Positions 45,450-52,912 of a stretch of DNA of 64,000 bases are shown here, in pieces. Location of the stretch: positions 1-64,000 of the forward strand of contig JAXLSU010000004.1 of the NCBI GenBank assembly GCA_046330455.1, read 5' to 3'. The notes below the pieces were generated by a model. It saw only the letters and a program-made list of their open reading frames with translations, did not search any database and was not told the origin of the DNA. The stretch is from CAVQXR01 sp046330455. GTDB lineage: Bacteria > Actinomycetota > Thermoleophilia > Gaiellales > Gaiellaceae. Both the position numbers and the translations under genes were made by a program. How positions within the stretch are numbered: the first letter of the stretch is position 1; the number at the start of each line of letters is the position of its first letter.

Positions 45450-45470
45450 GGGCCGGATGAGATCCGGCCC
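45450..45470. repeat. Palindromic repeat element, copy A
   Basis: GGGCCGGAT-GAG-ATCCGGCCC, a perfect 9-bp stem with a 3-base loop, followed by CCTAC. Same family as three further elements up to 45693. It starts 4 bases after a stop codon, so it may also act as a terminator or mRNA stabiliser. Confidence 0.75.
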
Positions 45471-45548
45471 CTACGAAGGTCCCCGGGCGGCGTCGTCGGG
45501 CGTCGCGTCCGGTCCCGGCGGGCGGGTGCGGTTCTGCGAGGGGTGTAG

Positions 45549-45569
45549 GGGCGGGATCTGATCCCGCCC
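45549..45569. repeat. Palindromic repeat element, copy B (inverted)
   Basis: GGGCGGGAT-CTG-ATCCCGCCC, perfect 9-bp stem, preceded by GGGTGTAG. Read on the other strand it matches the layout of copy A (stem, then CCTAC). Confidence 0.75.
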
Positions 45570-45616
45570 GGGTGTGGGGTCGGGGTCGGGTCGTCGGTGT
45601 TCGGGCGGGGTTTGGC

Positions 45617-45638
45617 GGGCCGGGTGAGGTCCGGTCCC
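45617..45638. repeat. Palindromic repeat element, copy C (degenerate)
   Basis: GGGCCGG and CCGGTCCC pair with one bulged T around GTGAGGT. Followed by the shared GGTGCGGTTCTG segment that also lies beside copy B. Confidence 0.6.
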
Positions 45639-45672
45639 TGCGGCGGATGGGTGCGGTTCTGTGTGGGGTGTA

Positions 45673-45693
45673 GGGGCGGGATCTCATCCCGCC
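45673..45693. repeat. Palindromic repeat element, copy D (inverted)
   Basis: GGGCGGGAT-CTC-ATCCCGCCC, perfect 9-bp stem. The 30 bases before it (GTGCGGTTCTGTGTGGGGTGTAGG) are nearly identical to those before copy B. Confidence 0.75.
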
Positions 45694-45751
45694 CGGGGTC
45701 GCGGCGGGCCGACCGGCCGCAGCCGACCTTCACCTGCGATAATCGGGTGCG

Positions 45752-46159
45752 ATGGCAACGAAGAAGCAGCGCAGGCGCCGCGAGAAGCTCCAGCGGCACG
45801 AGTACGAGTACGTCGTCGAGACCGAGGAGGGCAAGGAGGTCGTCGTCACGCCTCCGCGCGCCGAGAAGGCCACCGGCACAGGCACCGGCCCGAAGCCCGG
45901 CCAGATCGTGGACGCCCGCGGGCGCGTGATCAACCCGCCGTCCTGGCGCCGCGCCCTGAAGCGTGGTGCGATCTTCGGCCCGATCATGTTCGTCTTCATC
46001 CTCTTCATCGGCGGCACCAGCGTCTCGCTCCCGGCGAAGATCGTCAACGCGCTCGTCCTGATCGCGATCTTCATCCCGTTCACCTACCTCATGGACAAGG
46101 TCATCTACAGGCAGGTCCTGAAGCGGCAGGCCCGGGCCTCGACGAGCACGCGCCGCTGA
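45752..46159 (+). CDS. Small membrane protein with basic N-terminus
   Basis: The 135-aa protein starts ATKKQRRRREKLQRHEYEYV, has a polar stretch to residue 70, then two helices (AIFGPIMFVFILFIGGTSV and IVNALVLIAIFIPFTYLMDK) and a basic tail. Cytoplasmic N- and C-termini are predicted. No family recognised; it precedes the MBL-hisS-aspS run. Confidence 0.72.
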   Translation: MATKKQRRRREKLQRHEYEYVVETEEGKEVVVTPPRAEKATGTGTGPKPGQIVDARGRVINPPSWRRALKRGAIFGPIMFVFILFIGGTSVSLPAKIVNALVLIAIFIPFTYLMDKVIYRQVLKRQARASTSTRR

Positions 46160-46200
46160 CTCCGTCCGGGTCGCGTCGGCGAAACTAGACTCCGCCGACG

Positions 46201-46842
46201 ATGAGCCTGGACGTCGTGTGCCTGCCGCTCGGCCCGATCGAGACGAACTGCTACCTCGTGCGTCTCCCGGGCGCGGGCGAGGCCGTGGTCGTCGATCCCT
46301 CGGGCGACGCGACCGAGATCCGGCTCGAGCTGGCACGCCGGGGCGCCAGCTGCGTCGCGATCCTCGTCACGCACGGCCACTGGGACCACCTCGGCGGCGT
46401 TGCCGACCTCGCCGAGGGCACCGGGGCGCCCGTCCACATGGCCGAGGGCGAGCGCGATCTGCTCGAACATGTATCCGACTACACACCCGCGGACGTCTAC
46501 GTACGCGCCTACGAGCCCGATCGGCTGCTGCAGGGGGGAGAGACGCTCGAGCTGGCCGGGATCACGTTCACGGTCATGGTCGTGCCGGGCCACTCCCCGG
46601 CCCATCTCGCCTACGCGGGCGAGGGGGCGCTCTTCTCCGGCGACGTGCTCTTTGCCGGCTCGGTGGGGAGAACCGACTTCCCCGGCTCGAGCTGGGACAC
46701 GCTGCTCGCGTCGATAGGGACGCTCGTCGCGGAGCTTCCCCCGGAGACGGTCGTGTACCCGGGCCACGGACCGGCGACGACGCTCGGCCATGAGCTCGCA
46801 ACGAATCCGTTCCTGAACGAGCTCCGGGCGGAGCAGCCGTGA
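46201..46842 (+). CDS. MBL-fold hydrolase, glyoxalase II-like (YcbL type)
   Basis: A 213-aa thioesterase-like MBL protein. The motif THGHWDHLGG (HxHxDH) is at about residues 58-67, LFSGDVLFAGSVGRTDFPGS carries the bridging Asp, and VVYPGHGPATTLGHE the last His. The domain lacks the C-terminal helical part of true glyoxalase II, as YcbL proteins do. A gene of this type commonly precedes hisS in actinobacteria. The stop overlaps the hisS GTG. Confidence 0.9.
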   Translation: MSLDVVCLPLGPIETNCYLVRLPGAGEAVVVDPSGDATEIRLELARRGASCVAILVTHGHWDHLGGVADLAEGTGAPVHMAEGERDLLEHVSDYTPADVYVRAYEPDRLLQGGETLELAGITFTVMVVPGHSPAHLAYAGEGALFSGDVLFAGSVGRTDFPGSSWDTLLASIGTLVAELPPETVVYPGHGPATTLGHELATNPFLNELRAEQP

Positions 46843-48086
46843 GGATCGAGGCGCCGCGCGGAACGCATGACATCCTTCCCGCCGATCAGCCCGTCTGGCA
46901 GCTGATCCTGGGCGAGATCGAACGCCTCTGTGACCTGTACGGCTACCGGCGGATCCAGACTCCGGTCTTCGAGGACACGGAGCTGTTCGCACGCACCTCC
47001 GGCGCCGGCTCGGACGTCGTCCAGAAGGAGATGTACACGTTCGAGGATCGCGCCGGCCGCTCCCTGACGTTGCGGCCGGAGGGGACGGCCCCGATCTGTC
47101 GCGCGTACGTGGAGCACGGCCTGCACCGGGAGCCGCAGCCCCAGAAGCTCTACACGGTCACGACGATGTACCGGTACGCGGCGCCGCAGAAGGGCCGCTT
47201 CCGCGAGCACTGGCAGGCCTCCGTCGAGGCGATCGGCTCGGCCGATCCTGCGCTCGACGCCGAGTTGATCCAGCTCTACGACACGCTGCTCCGCCGCCTC
47301 GGGGTGGCCGACTACCGGCTCGACCTGAACTCGATCGGCGACCGCGACTGCCGCCCCGCCTACCTCGAGCGCCTCGGCGTCTGGCTCGCCGATCACGACG
47401 CGGTGCTCGACGAGGACACGAGGGCGAAGGCGCGCACGAGCCCGCTGCGGGTGTTCGACAACTTCGACGCGAAGCCCGAGCACGTCAGGGAGGCGCTTTC
47501 CGGCGCGCCGCGGATCGGCGAGTCGCTGTGCGAGCTCTGCGCCGAGCACTTCGCGGCCGTACAGGCCCACCTCGACGCGTACGGGGTTCGCTACACCCTC
47601 GAGCCGACCCTCGTCCGCGGGCTCGACTACTACACGCGCACGACCTGGGAGTTCGTCGGCCCGGCGCTCGGGGCGCAGAGCACGATCTCGGGCGGGGGAC
47701 GCTACGACGGTCTCGTCGAGGAGGTCGGCGGCCCGGCCACGCCCGGGGTCGGCTTCGGGGCCGGGATCGAGCGGCTCGCGATCGCGCTCGCGGAGGCGGG
47801 CGTCGGCGCCGAGCCTGCGGCCATCGACGTGTTCTTCCTGTTCGCCGAGGGCGCCGACCGGGCCGGAGCGCTCGCGCAGATGGCGCTCATGCGCGCAGCC
47901 GGGATCGCCTGCGATGCCGAGTACGCCGGCCGCTCCCTGAAGGGCCAGCGGACACAGCTCGCGCGGAGCGGCGCCCGGGGGTACGTTCTCGTTGACGCCC
48001 GGGGCGCGAAATTGAAGCGAAGCAGAGACGACGAGGAGGTGGCGGTACCGGTGGGGGAGATCGCGACGAGATGGTTCGAGGGATGA
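46839..48086 (+). CDS. hisS: Histidyl-tRNA synthetase
   Basis: A class II synthetase (415 aa) that charges tRNA-His. It starts RIEAPRGTHDILPADQPVWQ. Motif 2 is MYRYAAPQKGRFREHWQ, the HisA box LVRGLDYYTRTTWEF, the HisB region SGGGRYDGL, and motif 3 GVGFGAGIERLAIAL. The C-terminal anticodon-binding domain starts near residue 325 (AIDVFFLF). GTG 46839 overlaps the previous stop, and the stop overlaps the aspS ATG (ATGA). Confidence 0.96.
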   Translation: MRIEAPRGTHDILPADQPVWQLILGEIERLCDLYGYRRIQTPVFEDTELFARTSGAGSDVVQKEMYTFEDRAGRSLTLRPEGTAPICRAYVEHGLHREPQPQKLYTVTTMYRYAAPQKGRFREHWQASVEAIGSADPALDAELIQLYDTLLRRLGVADYRLDLNSIGDRDCRPAYLERLGVWLADHDAVLDEDTRAKARTSPLRVFDNFDAKPEHVREALSGAPRIGESLCELCAEHFAAVQAHLDAYGVRYTLEPTLVRGLDYYTRTTWEFVGPALGAQSTISGGGRYDGLVEEVGGPATPGVGFGAGIERLAIALAEAGVGAEPAAIDVFFLFAEGADRAGALAQMALMRAAGIACDAEYAGRSLKGQRTQLARSGARGYVLVDARGAKLKRSRDDEEVAVPVGEIATRWFEG

Positions 48087-49843
48087 GCTGGCGTGACCTC
48101 CAGTGCGGCGAGGCGGGCACCGACCGCGTCGGCGAGCGCCTCACGCTGGCGGGCTGGGCGAGCTCTCGCCGAGACCACGGCGGTCTCGTCTTCATCGACC
48201 TTCGCGACCGGACGGGCGTCTGCCAGCTGGTCGTCAACCCCGAGCGCGCGCCGGACGCTGCGAAGACCGGCCACGCCGTGCGCACGGAGTACGTCCTGCA
48301 GGCCGAGGGCGAGCTCGTGCGCCGGGCACCGGACGCGGTGAACCCGAAGCTCCCGACCGGCGAGGTGGAGCTCCTCGTCGACCGGCTCGAGATCGTCTCC
48401 ACGTGTGAGGCGCTGCCGTTCCAGCTCGACGAGGACGGCGTCGACGAGGCCGTGCGGCTGCGCTGGCGCTACCTCGACCTGCGCAGGGCGGCGATGCAGC
48501 GCAACCTCCGCCTCTCCTCGACCGTCGTTGCTGCGATCCGCCGGGCGATGGAGGCCCAGGGCTTCCTCGACATCTGGACGCCGAACCTCCTGAAGCCCAC
48601 CCCGGAGGGGGCGCGCGACTTCGTCGTGCCGGTCCGGCTCCAGCCCGGGAAGTTCTTCGCGCTGCCCCAGTCGCCGCAGATGCTGAAGCAGATCCTCATG
48701 ATCGCCGGCTTCGACCGCTACTACCAGATCGCGACGTGCTTTCGAGACGAGGACCTGCGGGCCGATCGTCAGTTCGAGTTTCGCCAGCTCGATCTCGAAA
48801 TGGCCTTCGTCGAGCAGGAGGACGTGCACGGTGCCGTCGAGATCGCGGTCTGCGCTTCCTTCGAGGCGCTCGGACGTCCCGTTCCTGCCCGTCCGTTCCC
48901 GCGGCTGTCCTGGGCCGAGGCCATGCGCCGGTACGGCTCGGACAAGCCCGACCTGCGCTTCGGCTGCGAGATCGCCGACCTGACCGACGCTACGAGAGCG
49001 AGCGGGTTCCGGGTGCTCGCCGAGGCGCCCTGCGTCCGGGCGTTCGCCGTACCCTCCGCGCTCGCACGGTCGGAGCTCGATCGGCTGACCGACGAGGCGA
49101 AGGCGCTCGGGGCGAAGGGGCTCGCCTACCTCGTCTTCGAGGAGAGCGGGGAGGTGCGCTCGCCGATCGCGAAGTTCCTCGGGGAGAGCGAGCTCGAGGC
49201 TGCCCGTCAGGCGACCGGTGCCGGCCCGGGCTCGACGGTCCTCTTCGGAGCCGACGAGCCGTCCGTCGTCGCGAAGGTGCTCGGGGCGCTTCGCCTGAAG
49301 CTCGGGCACGGGCTCGGGCTCGTCGATCCGTCCCGGAGCGAGCTGCTGTGGATCGTCGACTTCCCGCTGTTTCTGTGGGACGAGGACGCGGGCCGGTTCG
49401 GGGCGGCACACCACCCGTTTACGGGCGTCGCCGCAGGCCAGGAGGAGCTGATCGACACCGATCCCGCTGCCGTCGTCAGCCAGGCCTACGACCTCGTGTG
49501 GAACGGCGTCGAGCTCGGGTCGGGGTCGATCAGAATCCACCGTCCGGACGTGCAGGCGAAGGTCTTTCGCACGCTCGGGCTCACCGACGAGGAGGCCGAG
49601 GAGAAGTTCGGGTTCCTGCTGCGCGCCCTGAGGATGGGAGCGCCCCCGCACGGCGGGTTCGCGCTCGGGATCGACCGGTTCGCGGCCCTGCTCGCCGGCG
49701 AGTCGAACATCCGCGAGGTGATCGCATTCCCGAAGACGGCGAGCGGCTCGGATCTGATGTCGGGCGCTCCGACGACGGTCGGTCCGGCGCAGCTCGACGA
49801 GCTCGGCGTCAGGCTCAAGCCGGGACTGTCCCCGCCGACATAG
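48083..49843 (+). CDS. aspS: Aspartyl-tRNA synthetase
   Basis: A bacterial-type AspRS of 586 aa. The N-terminal OB domain has GWASSRRDHGGLVFIDLRD, motif 2 is CFRDEDLRADRQFEFRQLDL, a GAD insertion lies at about 290-400, and motif 3 is GFALGIDRFAALLAG. It forms Asp-tRNA; whether it also misacylates tRNA-Asn cannot be judged here. ATG 48083 overlaps the hisS stop; a GTG/ATG four codons earlier is less likely. Confidence 0.96.
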   Translation: MSWRDLQCGEAGTDRVGERLTLAGWASSRRDHGGLVFIDLRDRTGVCQLVVNPERAPDAAKTGHAVRTEYVLQAEGELVRRAPDAVNPKLPTGEVELLVDRLEIVSTCEALPFQLDEDGVDEAVRLRWRYLDLRRAAMQRNLRLSSTVVAAIRRAMEAQGFLDIWTPNLLKPTPEGARDFVVPVRLQPGKFFALPQSPQMLKQILMIAGFDRYYQIATCFRDEDLRADRQFEFRQLDLEMAFVEQEDVHGAVEIAVCASFEALGRPVPARPFPRLSWAEAMRRYGSDKPDLRFGCEIADLTDATRASGFRVLAEAPCVRAFAVPSALARSELDRLTDEAKALGAKGLAYLVFEESGEVRSPIAKFLGESELEAARQATGAGPGSTVLFGADEPSVVAKVLGALRLKLGHGLGLVDPSRSELLWIVDFPLFLWDEDAGRFGAAHHPFTGVAAGQEELIDTDPAAVVSQAYDLVWNGVELGSGSIRIHRPDVQAKVFRTLGLTDEEAEEKFGFLLRALRMGAPPHGGFALGIDRFAALLAGESNIREVIAFPKTASGSDLMSGAPTTVGPAQLDELGVRLKPGLSPPT

Positions 49844-49887
49844 ACGGAGGGGTTCGGCCCCGGAGGCCGAACACCTGACCATTCGCG

Positions 49888-50880
49888 ATGGGGTCGTACG
49901 AGCCCGAATCCGTCACCTCGCCTGCGCCGCTCGAGCCACTTCCGAGACTCGAGTCGATCCCCGCTGCCGAACAGGGGCCGGGGCTCGATCCGTCACGGGT
50001 CGCCGAGGCCTTCGAGGTCTTCCACCGCCAGCTGAGCTGGTACCGGGCCCAGGCGACCGCGCTCCCGGCGCTGATCGAGACGGGCCGGCAGGAGGCACGG
50101 ACGGACGCCCTGAAGCTGATCCGGGCCGCGGCCGAGTTCGCCGACGTGCTCGAACGCGACGCCCAGGAGGTGGCCGCGCGCCAGATCGTCCGGGTCGAGA
50201 CCGAGATCCGCCGGCGCGAGGGGGACCTGCGCGACCGAGAGGGCGTGCTCGCGGCCGAGAAGGACGACCTCGACCGACGGCGGAGCGAGGTGCTCGCCGC
50301 GGCCCGGCGCGAGGCCGACGAGATCGTGGCCGCCGCACACCGGTCGGGCGCCGAGGCCCGCCACGAGGCCGAGCTCGCGAAGCTGCGCGTGCTCGAGGAG
50401 GCCCGGCGGCAGGTCGCGGAGCTGACGAACGCGACGCGCGCCGAGGTCGAGCACACGCTCGAATGGTCGCGCGCGCAGGCGGAGGGCATCGTCAAGCGTG
50501 CGCGCTCGGTGGCCGAGCAGCTCCTGACCGCTGCGATGCGCGGCGACGAGCACGTGGCGGAGGTCGTGAACGCGATCGTTCGCAGCGCCGAGAGCCAGGT
50601 CGGGCCCGCCCCGGCTGCCCTCGCGCCGCCGCCACGCGTCGAGCTGCCGGTTGCGAGGCCCGCGCCACCCGCTCGGCCTGTCGAGCAGCCTTCCGAGCCG
50701 GTCCCGCTTCTGCGCGAGCCCCTGCCGGATCCCCTGTTGCGCCCGGCTGCACCGGATACCGAGCCCGATCTCGGCGACGGCCCGGGCGCTCCGAACGGGT
50801 ACCTCGGCGAGGGCCTGCAGCCCGTCCTCGAGCCGGTGCGGTTCAGCTGGCTTCCGGGCGGGGACCGACCGGCCGCCTGA
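49888..50880 (+). CDS. Coiled-coil protein, unknown function
   Basis: The 330-aa protein has no membrane helix. Residues 40-215 are a continuous charged coiled coil (EFADVLERDAQEVAARQIVR, EIRRREGDLRDREGVLAAEK, VEHTLEWSRAQAEGIVKRAR), like DivIVA- or ATP-synthase-b-like filaments. The C-terminal third is Pro-rich and disordered (PPRVELPVARPAPPARPVEQ). Position between aspS and mnmA suggests a cell-envelope or cytoskeletal role by analogy, but nothing proves it. Confidence 0.7.
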   Translation: MGSYEPESVTSPAPLEPLPRLESIPAAEQGPGLDPSRVAEAFEVFHRQLSWYRAQATALPALIETGRQEARTDALKLIRAAAEFADVLERDAQEVAARQIVRVETEIRRREGDLRDREGVLAAEKDDLDRRRSEVLAAARREADEIVAAAHRSGAEARHEAELAKLRVLEEARRQVAELTNATRAEVEHTLEWSRAQAEGIVKRARSVAEQLLTAAMRGDEHVAEVVNAIVRSAESQVGPAPAALAPPPRVELPVARPAPPARPVEQPSEPVPLLREPLPDPLLRPAAPDTEPDLGDGPGAPNGYLGEGLQPVLEPVRFSWLPGGDRPAA

Positions 50881-50975
50881 GCCGGGCCGCGAACGGCCTG
50901 CGGACGTTCCCGTCGCACGACGGGCGGGCCCGGAGCCCGGCCTGGTGCGGTCGCCGCGTTCGGTAGCGTGAGCGC

Positions 50976-52259
50976 ATGGCGATGCTGTTCGGGGATGCGA
51001 GCGCCCGCAGCGACTGGGCCTGGGTGCGCCTCGACGTCACGGGCGGGCGAATCGTGTCGGCTTCCGGCGAGGGGCCGGGGATGGGAGCGCTGCTCGACTC
51101 GCTTCCCGGCAGGACGCTGCTCCAGGCCGCCGCTGCGCCGGGCGAGCCGCTCGCAACCGATGCGCTCGCTGCCGCGCTCGAGCCCGCCGCCGTCGCGTCG
51201 CCGGCGCCCGGCAGGGTCGTCGTGGCGATGAGCGGAGGCGTCGACAGCGCCGTGGCGCTGCTCCGAGCGGTCGAGGCCGGGCTCGAGCCGGTCGGCGTCA
51301 CCCTGCGCCTGTGGGTCGATCCGGCGTCGAGCGGCGGCGACCGGGCATGCTGCTCCCCGGGGGCCGCGCTCGCCGCCCGTGCCCTGTGCCACGAGCTCGG
51401 AGTCCCGCACCTGACCGCCGACCTGCGCGAGGAGTTCAGGGAGCGGGTCGTCAGGCCGTTCGTCGAGGAGTACCGGGCAGGGGCGACGCCGAACCCGTGC
51501 GTGCGCTGCAACGGGTCGTTCCGGCTTCATCGCCTCCTCGCGATCGCCGACCGCGTCGGGGCCCGGGAGCTCTGGACGGGCCACTACGCGAGGCTCGTCG
51601 AGCATCGGGGCAGGACGTTGCTCGCCCGCGGGATCGATCCTGGCAAGGACCAGTCCTACATGCTGGCGACCGTCGCTCCTTCCGTGCTCACGCGGCTGCG
51701 GTTCCCGCTCGGCGGGCAGACGAAGGACGAGACCCGGGCCGATGCGCGGGCGGCCGGGCTCGCAGCCGCGGGCAGGCCGGAGAGCCAGGAAGCGTGCTTC
51801 CTCGGCGGCTCCGACTACCGTGACTTCCTCCGTCGCCACGGCGTCGAGGCCCGCGAGGGCGAGCTCGTCGACCCGGAGGGCCGGGTGCTCGGTCGCCACG
51901 ACGGCTTCTGGACGTTCACGCCGGGGCAGCGCCGCGGTCTTCGCGTTGCCTCCAGCGAGGGCGCTCTCTACACGGTCGCGACCGACCCCGACACGAACAC
52001 GGTCGTCGTCGGCCCGCGGCGGCTGCTCGCGCGGACGCGGATCGCCGTGGACGGCGGGCGCCTCTACGTTCCGGTCGACCGGATCGCGGCGAAGCTCCGG
52101 TACCGATCGCCGACCGTCCCCGCGACCGTCACGGCGAGCGAACGGGGCTTCACGATCGACCTCGACGAGCCCGCATTCGGCGTCGCGAGGGGGCAGGCGG
52201 CGGTGCTGTACGAGGGCGATGTCGTCGTCGGGGCCGGCCTCGTCTCCGGGTCGGGGTAG
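50976..52259 (+). CDS. mnmA: tRNA-specific 2-thiouridylase MnmA with N-terminal extension
   Basis: MnmA puts the 2-thio group on wobble uridine 34 of tRNAs for Lys, Glu and Gln. The PP-loop RVVVAMSGGVDSAV is at about residues 76-89, the first catalytic Cys in NPCVRCNGSF and the second in ESQEACFLGGSDY. The C-terminal beta barrel ends GQAAVLYEGDVVVGAG. Total length is 427 aa because of about 75 residues before the PP-loop (VRLDVTGGRIVSASGEGPGM, LATDALAAALEPAA) that ordinary MnmA lacks. It weakly recalls an IscU/NifU-like scaffold fold. Confidence 0.93.
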   Translation: MAMLFGDASARSDWAWVRLDVTGGRIVSASGEGPGMGALLDSLPGRTLLQAAAAPGEPLATDALAAALEPAAVASPAPGRVVVAMSGGVDSAVALLRAVEAGLEPVGVTLRLWVDPASSGGDRACCSPGAALAARALCHELGVPHLTADLREEFRERVVRPFVEEYRAGATPNPCVRCNGSFRLHRLLAIADRVGARELWTGHYARLVEHRGRTLLARGIDPGKDQSYMLATVAPSVLTRLRFPLGGQTKDETRADARAAGLAAAGRPESQEACFLGGSDYRDFLRRHGVEAREGELVDPEGRVLGRHDGFWTFTPGQRRGLRVASSEGALYTVATDPDTNTVVVGPRRLLARTRIAVDGGRLYVPVDRIAAKLRYRSPTVPATVTASERGFTIDLDEPAFGVARGQAAVLYEGDVVVGAGLVSGSG

Positions 52260-52279
52260 CGCCCAGTAAGATCCAGCGG

Positions 52280-52873
52280 ATGATGCTCGCCGAGTTCGAG
52301 ACGATCGACGCGCTGTGGATCGTGCTCAGCGTCGTGCTGCTGATCACCGGCCTCGTCGGAGCCCACGCGCTGCTACGCCTGGCAGGGGCCCTCGACCGGC
52401 TCACGAAGCTGCTCCAGAGCACCCAGGAGTCGGCGGTGCCCGTGATCGAGAAGGTCGGGGGGACCGTCGATCGCGTGAACCTCCAGCTCGACAAGGTCGA
52501 CCTCGTGACCGACAGCGCGGTCAGCGCTGCAGACTCGGCCGATACGGCCGTCCGGGCGGTCTCGAAGGCGGTCACGGTGCCGGTCCAGAAGATGTCGTCG
52601 CTTGCGAGCGGGGTCTCGCACGGGGCGTCGGCGTTCATGGCCGGGAACGACGTTCGCAGCTCGCTCGACGCGGGTCGCGACGCCGCGCGCCGGCGCGCCG
52701 AGGAGATCGCCGAGGAGCTCGTTCGCAAGGATCGCCGGCTCGCGACGGCCGGGACGCTGCCGGGCGCGCAACCCGCGATGCCGGAGGCCGCGGCGGCTGG
52801 CGATGCCTCGACCTCGCCGACCGGGCAGGTCGGCGACGGCGAGAGCCCAGGGGACGAGACGGGCCCGGTCTGA
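52280..52873 (+). CDS. DUF948-like membrane-anchored coiled-coil protein
   Basis: A 197-aa protein with one N-terminal helix (ALWIVLSVVLLITGLVGAHA) followed by a helical, heptad-rich region (VPVIEKVGGTVDRVNLQLDK) as in DUF948 proteins, and an acidic low-complexity tail. DUF948 proteins often neighbour mnmA or alaS in actinobacteria. Function unknown. It starts 20 bases after mnmA, so cotranscription is likely. Confidence 0.78.
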   Translation: MMLAEFETIDALWIVLSVVLLITGLVGAHALLRLAGALDRLTKLLQSTQESAVPVIEKVGGTVDRVNLQLDKVDLVTDSAVSAADSADTAVRAVSKAVTVPVQKMSSLASGVSHGASAFMAGNDVRSSLDAGRDAARRRAEEIAEELVRKDRRLATAGTLPGAQPAMPEAAAAGDASTSPTGQVGDGESPGDETGPV

Positions 52874-52912
52874 CCGGTCGTCCGGACGTCCGCTGCTTCT
52901 AGAATCGGTCTC

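Noticed and set aside
45450..45693. Possible CRISPR repeats
   Set aside because: The palindromes are in both orientations with irregular spacing and no cas genes are in the window.
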